A stretch of DNA of 64,000 nt from Campylobacter bilis (GTDB lineage Bacteria > Campylobacterota > Campylobacteria > Campylobacterales > Campylobacteraceae), in assembly GCF_016806695.1 (NCBI RefSeq), contig NZ_WUED01000004.1, positions 62,001 through 126,000 on the forward strand. The letters run 5' to 3'. Under the pieces are notes generated by a model. It was not told the DNA's origin, made no database searches, and saw only the letters and a program-made list of their open reading frames with translations. A program made the translations under genes and the position numbers. Of the stretch, positions 57,419 through 64,000 are shown piece by piece; the first letter of the stretch is position 1; every line of letters starts with the position of its first letter.

Positions 57419-58120
57419 ATGACCCAAGAAGAGCTGGATGCTTTGATGAATGGTGATGTTGATCTTGACTTAGAATCAAAAGCACAAACAAAACAAGAAG
57501 AACCCCAAGCTAAAGAAGATGCCAATGATTTAATGCTAGAGGATATAAAAATATCTGATTATAAGCCTAATCCTAGTGTAGTATGGCCACCTCCACCACC
57601 AAATCAAGAACATAAAGTCGTACACCAGCTTGATGATGTCACAAAAGATAGTGAGCTTAAAGCGACAGAAATGATGGATAAGCTTGAAAGTATTAATAAT
57701 TTTTTTGCAGATTCTGAGAATTGGATGAAAGAAATAGATAAAGCGTTAGAAAAAAATATTGATGTTTTTTCTAAGCTTAGTCAGAAATTCTCCAATGTAG
57801 AAAGCTTTAATGAGGCTTTGGATTTAAATAATAAGGCTAAAAAAAATCTTAAAGATATTATCAATAATCTTCAAAGTGGGCAAGATGAAGTAATGATGGC
57901 AATGGATGCAATGCAATATCAAGATATCCATCGTCAAAAAATCGAGCGTGTGATCAATGTAATGCGTGCTTTAAGTCGTTATATGAGTTCGCTTTTTGAA
58001 GGTAGAATCGATGATAAAAAACGTGTAAGTTCTGCTGTTCATATTGAAGGCGATAGTACTAGTGATATTGTAAGTAATGATGATATAGAAGCTTTGATTG
58101 CCAGTCTAGGACAAAAATGA
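57419..58120 (+). CDS. cheZ: CheZ-type phosphatase of chemotaxis
   Basis: This protein dephosphorylates CheY-P. At 233 residues it starts MTQEELDALMNGDVDLD, a FliM/FliN-like switch-binding motif. It then has a long coiled coil and the CheZ-type catalytic segment MAMDAMQYQDIHRQKIERVI, whose Asp and Gln are the conserved residues. The C-terminus DDIEALIASLG resembles the CheY-binding helix. I use ATG 57419, after AAAAGGA, in preference to a TTG at 57389. TATAAT at 57369-57374 is a likely -10. It overlaps the next gene by four bases. Confidence 0.8.
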   Translation: MTQEELDALMNGDVDLDLESKAQTKQEEPQAKEDANDLMLEDIKISDYKPNPSVVWPPPPPNQEHKVVHQLDDVTKDSELKATEMMDKLESINNFFADSENWMKEIDKALEKNIDVFSKLSQKFSNVESFNEALDLNNKAKKNLKDIINNLQSGQDEVMMAMDAMQYQDIHRQKIERVINVMRALSRYMSSLFEGRIDDKKRVSSAVHIEGDSTSDIVSNDDIEALIASLGQK

Positions 58121-59370
58121 TCATTCCTCAAATAGTAGCTCCTGCAGGGAATTTCAATAAATTAAAAATCGCATTAGCTTATGGGGCTGATGCTGTTTAT
58201 GCAGGAGTGAATAATTTTTCTCTTCGTTCGCGCACAGCAAGAGAATTTAGCTATGAAAGCTTTGAAGAGGCTATAAAATACACTCATCAAAGGGATAAAA
58301 AAATTTATGTCACTTTAAATGGTTTTCATTTAAGTTCGCAAATTGAAGGCTTAAAAAGACATATTTTAACATTGCGTGAAATGAATCCTGATGCTTTTAT
58401 CGTAGCTTCTGTAGGTGCCATGCGTTTGGTTAAAGAACTTGCCCCTGAGATTGCTTTGCATGTTTCTACTCAAGCTAATATTTTAAATTATTTAGATGCA
58501 CAAGTTTATAAAGATATGGGTGCTAAAAGAGTAGTTATTGCAAGAGAATTAGGGCTTAAAGATGTTAAGGCTTTAAGACAAAATTGTGATATAGAACTTG
58601 AAGCTTTCGTGCATGGTTCTATGTGTTTTGCTTATTCTGGGCGTTGTTTGATAAGTTCTGTACAAAGCGGAAGAATGAGTAATCGCGGATCTTGTGCTAA
58701 TGATTGTAGATTTAATTATGAGCTTTATGCTAAAAATCCTCAAAACGGCACTCTTTTCCGTCTCCAAGAGGATCAAAATGGCACTCATGTGTTTAATTCC
58801 AAAGATTTAAATCTTTGTTCTCATATAGAAAAAATTATGCAAGAAAATTGTATTAGTGCTTTTAAAATCGAAGGCCGTACTAAAAGCGAGTACTATGTTG
58901 CACTTACTACAAAAACTTATAAAATGGCTATACAAGATGCTTTAGAGGGTAAATTTGAAGCAAGTAAATATGAAAAAGAGATTGCTACGCTTAAAAATAG
59001 GGGTTTTACTGATGGTTATCTTGTTTCGCGTCCTTTAGAAAAAACAGATACGCAAAATCATGATACAAGCATAGAAGAAGGTTCTCATCAAGTCCATGCT
59101 ATTAGTGAGGATGGGGAGTTTTTTAAATGCAAAGGCAAGGTGGTTTTAAATACTCCTTATGAAATTTTAATGCCTTGGCAAGCTAGTATCCAAGAGTGTG
59201 AAAATGAGTTAGGTAAGATTTATAAAAAAGAAGATAAATATTTTATGGAATTTAAAAAACTTATTGCTAAAAATAATAAAGAATTTCATGAAATTCATAG
59301 TGGTAATGAGAATGAAATTCAAATGCCAGGTAAAATCACTGCATTGAGTTTTTTAAGAAAGGAAATTTAA
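58117..59370 (+). CDS. U32-family tRNA hydroxylation protein (TrhP-like)
   Basis: Proteins of this kind (TrhP/YegQ) are needed for 5-hydroxyuridine at tRNA position 34; the peptidase name is historical. The 417-residue protein shows VAPAGNFNKLKIALAYGAD at the start, YAGVNNFSLRSRTAREFS, LEAFVHGSMCFAYSGRCL and SNRGSCANDCRFNY, whose cysteines could bind a metal cluster. A C-terminal beta-rich part follows. It is coupled to cheZ (ATGA overlap), though the two have no known functional tie. Confidence 0.87.
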   Translation: MIIPQIVAPAGNFNKLKIALAYGADAVYAGVNNFSLRSRTAREFSYESFEEAIKYTHQRDKKIYVTLNGFHLSSQIEGLKRHILTLREMNPDAFIVASVGAMRLVKELAPEIALHVSTQANILNYLDAQVYKDMGAKRVVIARELGLKDVKALRQNCDIELEAFVHGSMCFAYSGRCLISSVQSGRMSNRGSCANDCRFNYELYAKNPQNGTLFRLQEDQNGTHVFNSKDLNLCSHIEKIMQENCISAFKIEGRTKSEYYVALTTKTYKMAIQDALEGKFEASKYEKEIATLKNRGFTDGYLVSRPLEKTDTQNHDTSIEEGSHQVHAISEDGEFFKCKGKVVLNTPYEILMPWQASIQECENELGKIYKKEDKYFMEFKKLIAKNNKEFHEIHSGNENEIQMPGKITALSFLRKEI

Positions 59371-59865
59371 ATGGATTTTGTTTCGATTTTAATGGGAAGT
59401 AAAAGTGATTATGAGATTATGGAAGAAGCGGCGAAAGTTTTACAAAATTTTAAAATCAAATATGAGCTTGTTATTTCATCAGCCCATCGTAGCCCACAAA
59501 GGACAAAAGAATATATCTTAAATGCTGAAGAAAAAGGTGCTAAGGTTTTTATCGCTGCAGCAGGAATGGCCGCACATTTAGCAGGAGCTTGTGCAGCTTA
59601 CACGACAAAGCCTGTGCTGGGTGTTCCCATGCCAGGAACTCATCTTGCTAGCATGGATTCTTTATTTGCTACGGTGCAAATGCCTAGTGGGATTCCAGTA
59701 GCGACTTTAGCCATTGGTAAGGCCGGAGCTATTAATGCTGCTTATTTAGCTGTGCAAATTTTAGCTATTAAGGATACGGGTTTAGCCCAAAAACTTAAAC
59801 AAGATCGCCTTGAGAAAGAAAAAAAGCTTATATTTGATTCCAAAGAAGTGGAAGTTTTGTTGTAA
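59371..59865 (+). CDS. purE: PurE, N5-CAIR mutase
   Basis: PurE moves the carboxyl group of N5-carboxyaminoimidazole ribonucleotide in purine synthesis. The 164-residue protein has ILMGSKSDYEIMEEAAKVL, SAHRSPQRTKEYI, FIAAAGMAAHLAGACAA and GVPMPGTHLASMDSLFATVQ, exactly the class I PurE set. It begins directly after the U32-protein gene. The partner PurK is not in this window. Confidence 0.97.
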   Translation: MDFVSILMGSKSDYEIMEEAAKVLQNFKIKYELVISSAHRSPQRTKEYILNAEEKGAKVFIAAAGMAAHLAGACAAYTTKPVLGVPMPGTHLASMDSLFATVQMPSGIPVATLAIGKAGAINAAYLAVQILAIKDTGLAQKLKQDRLEKEKKLIFDSKEVEVLL

Positions 59866-59874
59866 GGAATAAAA

Positions 59875-60417
59875 ATGCAAACTTATTTAGAACTTGAAGA
59901 ATTTTGTAAACTAGTGCATTTAAATGAAGATGTTGTAAGAGCTATGATGGCAAATGGTGCTTTAAATTTCAAAGAAGAGGAGGGTAAAATTTACATCGAA
60001 GCGCATCAAGGTACTTTTAGTGTCGTTCCAAGTGCTTCAAAATCTCATCCTGCTGTGGTCAATTCAATGACCCTAGCAGGAGAGAGTTTTATTGAAAAAA
60101 CCATAGGAACTATTTTGAATTTGCATGAAAAGGTATTAGATGCTAAAGATGAAACACTTGATGCTTTAAAAAATGAGAATAAATTTTTAAAAGATGCGCT
60201 TTATTCTATGCAAGAACTTTATGATGAAGATAGGATTACTATAAAAACTTTAAATGATGAGCTTAAGCATGCGCGCGAAGAGATAGAATTTTTAAAACGC
60301 AAGTATAAATTAATGTGGAGTAAAACTGTGGAAATTTTTGGCACCAAAACAGAAGCTAATTTACAAGCACAAAATAAAACTTTAGAAAAATCTGACCAAA
60401 ATATACAAGAGAGATAA
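59875..60417 (+). CDS. Conserved epsilonproteobacterial protein with a coiled coil (DUF3972-like)
   Basis: The 180-residue protein begins [21 protein letters not shown], then a section [22 protein letters not shown], then a long coiled coil ([18 protein letters not shown] and [15 protein letters not shown]). A recognition-like N-terminal helix followed by coiled coil could suit a DNA- or protein-binding adaptor, but I do not know its role. It lies in the purE-glyQ operon with gaps of nine bases or fewer and is presumably co-transcribed. Confidence 0.6.
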   Translation: MQTYLELEEFCKLVHLNEDVVRAMMANGALNFKEEEGKIYIEAHQGTFSVVPSASKSHPAVVNSMTLAGESFIEKTIGTILNLHEKVLDAKDETLDALKNENKFLKDALYSMQELYDEDRITIKTLNDELKHAREEIEFLKRKYKLMWSKTVEIFGTKTEANLQAQNKTLEKSDQNIQER

Positions 60418-60418
60418 A

Positions 60419-61282
60419 ATGACTTTTTCACAAATGATACTTACCTTGCAAAATTATTGGCAAGAACAAGGCTGTACTATAGTCCAGCCTTATGATATGC
60501 CTTCAGGCGCTGGGACGTTTCATCCTGCTACTTTTTTAAGAAGTCTAGGAAAAAAGCCTTGGGCTGTTGCTTATGTCGCACCAAGTAGAAGACCAACAGA
60601 TGGACGCTATGGGGAAAATCCTAATCGTTTGGGAGCTTATTATCAATTTCAAGTTTTAATTAAACCTAGTCCTGATAATATACAAGAATTGTATCTTAAG
60701 AGTTTAGAGCACTTAGGTTTTGATCTTAAAAACCATGATATCCGTTTTGTTGAAGATAATTGGGAAAGCCCAAGTTTAGGTGCTTGGGGGCTAGGATGGG
60801 AAGTTTGGCTTGATGGTATGGAAGTGACTCAGTTTACTTATTTTCAACAAGTAGGAGGCATTGCTGTAGATTTAGTCAGTGCTGAAATCACCTATGGGCT
60901 TGAGAGAATAGCAATGTATTTGCAAAATGTGGATAATGTTTATGATATAATTTGGAATGAATGGAATGGAGAAAAAATCAAATATGCACATATACATAAA
61001 CAAAGCGAATATGAATTTAGCAAATACAGTTTTGAAATCAGTGATGTAAAGATGTTAAACGAACAATTTGAAAATTCTTACAAACAGTGTCAAAGTATCC
61101 TTAAACAGGGCTTGGCTTTACCTGCATATGATTATTGTATGTTGGCTGCACATACTTTTAATCTTTTAGATGCAAGAGGTGCAATTTCTGTAGCTCAAAG
61201 GCAAGATTATATGTTGAAAATCCGCGAGCTTTCTAAAAATTGTGCTGAAATTTATAAGAAAAATCTAAATGAAACTGAGTGA
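60419..61282 (+). CDS. glyQ: Glycyl-tRNA synthetase alpha subunit
   Basis: GlyQ provides the aminoacylation site of the alpha2beta2 GlyRS. The 287-residue class II protein shows [54 protein letters not shown], and [20 protein letters not shown], diagnostic for the family. The beta subunit glyS is not in the window. It overlaps the Nif3-family gene by 14 bases. Confidence 0.97.
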   Translation: MTFSQMILTLQNYWQEQGCTIVQPYDMPSGAGTFHPATFLRSLGKKPWAVAYVAPSRRPTDGRYGENPNRLGAYYQFQVLIKPSPDNIQELYLKSLEHLGFDLKNHDIRFVEDNWESPSLGAWGLGWEVWLDGMEVTQFTYFQQVGGIAVDLVSAEITYGLERIAMYLQNVDNVYDIIWNEWNGEKIKYAHIHKQSEYEFSKYSFEISDVKMLNEQFENSYKQCQSILKQGLALPAYDYCMLAAHTFNLLDARGAISVAQRQDYMLKIRELSKNCAEIYKKNLNETE

Positions 61283-61994
61283 AATTTATACTTTTTTGGA
61301 CAATTTAAGTCCTTTTGATACTCAAGAGTCATGGGATAATAGCGGCCTTTTGCTTGGAGATAAGGATAATGAAATTTCAACAGTATATTTAAGCTTGGAT
61401 ATTGATGAAAGTATTGTTGATGCAGTGAGTGAGAATTCTTTAATTATCACACATCATCCTTTGATTTTTAAAGCTTTAAAAAATTTAAGTGGCATGGAAT
61501 ACCCTAAAGCTTTTATTAAAGAATTGATGAAGAAAAATATTTCTTTAATCAGTATGCATACAAATTATGATTTAAGCCATTTAAATGCTTATTTTGTCGA
61601 AGAAATTTTAGGTTTTAAAATCGCTTTTAAGGATGAATTTTTAATCTATGTTGATGATTTTATATCTTTTAAGGCTTTATGTGATTTGGTGAAAGAAAAA
61701 TTGCATGTGCCGATTTTACGTGTGAGTGATTGTGGTAAAAAAGATATTAAGCGTCTTGCTATTTGTACAGGAAGCGGAGGATCTTTCATTCCTAGGCTTG
61801 ATGCAGACTGTTTTTTAAGTGCAGATTTTAAATATCATCAAGCTTTAGAGGCTATTAGCAATAAAATAAGTCTTATAGATTTAGGACATTTTGAAAGTGA
61901 GAGATATTTTTCTCAATGTTTGGCAAAAGACTTGAAAAATTTGCCACTACAAGTTATAATAACAGTTTCAAAAAATCCATTTCAATATTTTTAA
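61269..61994 (+). CDS. Nif3-like (DUF34) dinuclear metal-binding protein
   Basis: The 241-residue protein has [11 protein letters not shown] near the start, the metal-ligand motifs [11 protein letters not shown] and [23 protein letters not shown], and a C-terminal [11 protein letters not shown]. It belongs to the NIF3/DUF34 family, whose roles include GTP cyclohydrolase-like activity in some members, with no confirmed general function. It overlaps the end of glyQ by 14 bases and precedes the zinc-ribbon gene by nine bases. Confidence 0.87.
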   Translation: MKLSEIYTFLDNLSPFDTQESWDNSGLLLGDKDNEISTVYLSLDIDESIVDAVSENSLIITHHPLIFKALKNLSGMEYPKAFIKELMKKNISLISMHTNYDLSHLNAYFVEEILGFKIAFKDEFLIYVDDFISFKALCDLVKEKLHVPILRVSDCGKKDIKRLAICTGSGGSFIPRLDADCFLSADFKYHQALEAISNKISLIDLGHFESERYFSQCLAKDLKNLPLQVIITVSKNPFQYF

Positions 61995-62003
61995 GGAAAA
62001 TCA

Positions 62004-62720
62004 ATGAATAAATATCTCGAACAATTAGTGCTTTTGTCAAAAATAGACCAAGAAATTGATAGCTATGAACCTAAAATAGATAGTATTCATAAGACTTTAA
62101 AAGATGCTGAGCTAAAAATAGAGAAAATCAATGTAGATCTTGAAAAAATTGATGATGAAATTAAAGATCTTCAAAATCAAAAAATTCAAAATAATGGCCA
62201 TATTGGTGAATTTTTAGCAAAAATTAAAGAACTTTCTAAAAAAAGCGCTATGGTCAAAACAGAAAAAGAAGCAAATGCTTTAAAGATCGAAGAAGATATT
62301 GCTAAAGAGCAATTAGATGCTGCAAATGACGAGATTGTAAGATTAGATAAAATTTTAGATAATAAAACGATTTATAAAAAAGAACTTCAAGAAGAAAAAA
62401 TCAAGCAAGAACAAAGCATAAACGAGATTAGATCTAGCATTAAAGCTGAAATGGAAGTTTTAGAAAAAGAAAGAATGAGTGTATATGATAAGAAAACTAA
62501 ACTTATTGGTGAGATGAATCAAAAAGTTTTAAGTTTTTATGAGAAAATTCGCAAATGGGCTAAAAATACGGCTATAGTTCCAGTGAAAAAACAAGCATGT
62601 TATGGATGTTTTATGAAAATTTATGATAAGACTTATTTATCTGTTATCAAAGATGAAGAAATCGTTACATGTCCGCATTGTGGGAGGATTCTTTATAAAA
62701 TCCAAGAAGAACAAAGTTGA
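62004..62720 (+). CDS. Coiled-coil protein with C4 zinc ribbon (CT398/HP0958 type)
   Basis: The 238-residue protein has a long antiparallel coiled coil through about residue 165 and a C-terminal zinc ribbon with CYGCFMKIYD and TCPHCGRILY (four Cys). In Helicobacter the similar HP0958 protein (FlgZ) is linked to flagellar assembly and RpoN stability, which would fit the sigma-54 system in this window. That functional carry-over is inference. Its stop overlaps the waaA TTG start. Confidence 0.75.
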   Translation: MNKYLEQLVLLSKIDQEIDSYEPKIDSIHKTLKDAELKIEKINVDLEKIDDEIKDLQNQKIQNNGHIGEFLAKIKELSKKSAMVKTEKEANALKIEEDIAKEQLDAANDEIVRLDKILDNKTIYKKELQEEKIKQEQSINEIRSSIKAEMEVLEKERMSVYDKKTKLIGEMNQKVLSFYEKIRKWAKNTAIVPVKKQACYGCFMKIYDKTYLSVIKDEEIVTCPHCGRILYKIQEEQS

Positions 62721-63874
62721 TCTTTTTTTATTATATTTTAACTTGGGCAGTATTTTTATCGTGTGCTGTCTTTGTTTTTTTATTTTCTTTTTTAAAACCT
62801 AAGTATAAAATCAGTCTAAAGTCTCGTTTTTTCCTTTATAAAAATCACCATCAAGAAAAAGCCCATGTGCATTTTCACGCTTGTTCTTATGGAGAGGTTA
62901 AAAGCATCAAAGAATTGGCTTTGCAATTTGACTCAAGAATCACCACTATCACTCAAACAGGTTTTCAATGTGCGAAAGAATTTTGTTCTAAGGTAAATTA
63001 TCTTGCTTTTGAAAATTTTTTACCCTTTTGGTTTAAACCTTGCAAGGTTTTGGTGATTTTTGAAGCAGAATATTGGCTGATGCTTGTTTTTATGGCGAAA
63101 TTTTATCAGGCAAAAGTGATTTTACTTAATGCAAGAATATCGGATAAATCTTATCAATCTTATAAAAGATTTTCTTTTTTTTACAAAAAAATTTTTTCTT
63201 ATATTGATGAAGTTTTTGCTCAAAGTGATTTAGACAAAACCCGACTTGAAAGCTTAGGTGCTAAAAAGGTTAGGATCTTTAAAAATATTAAGGCAAATGT
63301 AGATATTAAAAACAATAAAAATTATTTTAAACCTAAAGAAAAATTGATTATTTTTGCAAGCACGCATCAAAGCGAAGAAGCACTGTTGCTTGACAATTTT
63401 AAACTAGAAAAAGATGAAAAACTTATAATTGCTCCACGTCATCCTGAACGCTTTAAAGAGCTTGAAAATTTGCTTTTAAACAGGGGTTTGGATTTTGAAA
63501 AATTCAGTTCTTTAAAAGATGAAAATAAAATTTTTTCTAAATCTATTTTACTTTTAGATGCTTTAGGAGAACTTGTCAATTTTTATGCTATTTCTGATGT
63601 GGTAGTGCTTGGAGGATCTTTTATAAAGGGTATAGGCGGGCATAATCCTATTGAAGCAGCATGTTTTAATAATACCTTAATTACTGGTAAATTTATCCAC
63701 AATCAAAAGGCTTTGTTTGAAGAAGTGCAAAATGTGTATTTTTGTGAAGATATAAAAAAATTAAATGATCAAATCCATCATTTAAACCTAAAAGCTAAAA
63801 TTTTTAAAAAAGAAAATTTAAAACCCATATTAAACACTATACAAGAAGGAATAGATGCAAGAAAAAGCTTATAA
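62717..63874 (+). CDS. waaA: WaaA, Kdo transferase of lipooligosaccharide core
   Basis: WaaA attaches Kdo to lipid A. The 385-residue protein starts with a membrane anchor (IFFYYILTWAVFLSCAVFVF), then HFHACSYGEVKSIKEL with the catalytic-type Glu, VIFEAEYWLML, NARISDKSYQSYKRF, and the GT-B nucleotide-binding end (APRHPERFKELE and VVLGGSFIKGIGGHNPIEAA). The start is TTG 62717, overlapping the previous stop. It uses the product of the pathway that includes kdsC at 19.4 kb. It overlaps the next gene by 20 bases. Confidence 0.93.
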   Translation: MIFFYYILTWAVFLSCAVFVFLFSFLKPKYKISLKSRFFLYKNHHQEKAHVHFHACSYGEVKSIKELALQFDSRITTITQTGFQCAKEFCSKVNYLAFENFLPFWFKPCKVLVIFEAEYWLMLVFMAKFYQAKVILLNARISDKSYQSYKRFSFFYKKIFSYIDEVFAQSDLDKTRLESLGAKKVRIFKNIKANVDIKNNKNYFKPKEKLIIFASTHQSEEALLLDNFKLEKDEKLIIAPRHPERFKELENLLLNRGLDFEKFSSLKDENKIFSKSILLLDALGELVNFYAISDVVVLGGSFIKGIGGHNPIEAACFNNTLITGKFIHNQKALFEEVQNVYFCEDIKKLNDQIHHLNLKAKIFKKENLKPILNTIQEGIDARKSL

Positions 63875-64000
63875 ACTTTTAGCCTTACAAGAAAAAATTT
63901 CAAACCGCGAAGCTAAGGATTTGATTGATAGAGGTTGTGTTTTTTCACAGGGAAAAAAAATTATTCTTGCTAGGACTTTAATGAGTGATAAAGCAAGATT
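63855..64000 (+). CDS. Pseudouridine synthase, 5' end only (S4 domain)
   Basis: The gene runs off the window; the 48 complete codons read MQEKAYKLLALQEKISNREA, KDLIDRGCVFSQGKKI and so on, an N-terminal S4 RNA-binding region of the RluB/RluC/RluD sort. AAGGA at 63846-63850 sits four bases before the ATG at 63855. Location after waaA fits the C. jejuni gene order. The catalytic domain is outside the window, so the exact target is unknown. Confidence 0.7.
   Translation, partial: MQEKAYKLLALQEKISNREAKDLIDRGCVFSQGKKIILARTLMSDKAR

Overview
The window is AT-rich and gene-dense, with no tRNA, rRNA, CRISPR array or insertion sequence that I could see. Gene content and order match the stretch of the Campylobacter jejuni chromosome that I remember as running from hypD (about Cj0625) to a pseudouridine synthase gene (about Cj0708). 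The organism is therefore very probably C. jejuni or a close sister species. It is a compacted version: several genes I recall at these positions in the C. jejuni reference are absent (capA between hypA and holA, dcuB and kdp between rpoN and uvrB, a large restriction/modification gene after ackA). This comparison is from memory and not from an alignment.

Layout. 1-2.1 kb: the end of the hydrogenase maturation operon, hypD (cut by the window edge), hypE, hypA. 2.1-5.0 kb (minus strand): rnr and holA. 5.1-9.3 kb: ilvC, a YibQ-like protein, a frameshifted dprA, ruvX and an RNA m5C methyltransferase. 9.4-12.8 kb (minus): aspS, adk, ppa, msrA. 12.9-15.3 kb: nadK-recN. 15.4-23.7 kb: a long, tightly overlapping run for envelope and cell shape (cbrR, tatD, a lytic transglycosylase, rlpA, kdsC, lptC, lptA, engB, an MreD-like protein, mrdA). 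23.7-33.3 kb (minus): argG-rplI-hslV-hslU-era, a small PilM/N/O-like cluster with damage, a POT peptide transporter and an M24 aminopeptidase. 33.5-36.1 kb: S4 protein, tsaE, lptB, rpoN. 36.1-41.0 kb: uvrB (minus), two small coiled-coil or division-like genes, a frameshifted prepilin-like gene, priA. 41-49.8 kb: cipA-like gene, ispG, flgH, pta-ackA, a small membrane protein, an FtsL-like protein and rsmH. 50-64 kb: a PpiD-like chaperone, ftsA-ftsZ, flgF-flgG, glnA, cheZ, a U32 protease-family tRNA modification enzyme, purE, glyQ, a Nif3-family protein, a zinc-ribbon protein, waaA and the start of a pseudouridine synthase.

How the genes work together. Three themes recur. The first is outer-membrane and wall biogenesis: Kdo supply and transfer by kdsC and waaA, the lptA/lptB/lptC transport parts, and mrdA/mreD/rlpA/transglycosylase. 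The second is division and flagellar motility: ftsA, ftsZ and an FtsL-like protein; rpoN with two sigma-54 promoters, at flgF and flgH; and cheZ. The third is housekeeping information processing.

The most notable observation is that the clear gene lesions fall in one functional class. dprA, a PilN-like gene and a type IV prepilin-like gene each carry a single-base loss, and the PilM-like gene looks truncated, while roughly sixty housekeeping genes are open. This suggests loss of natural transformation or of a pseudopilus-like system. The homopolymer phase-variation tracts I remember in this segment (capA, kdpA, cipA) are also absent.
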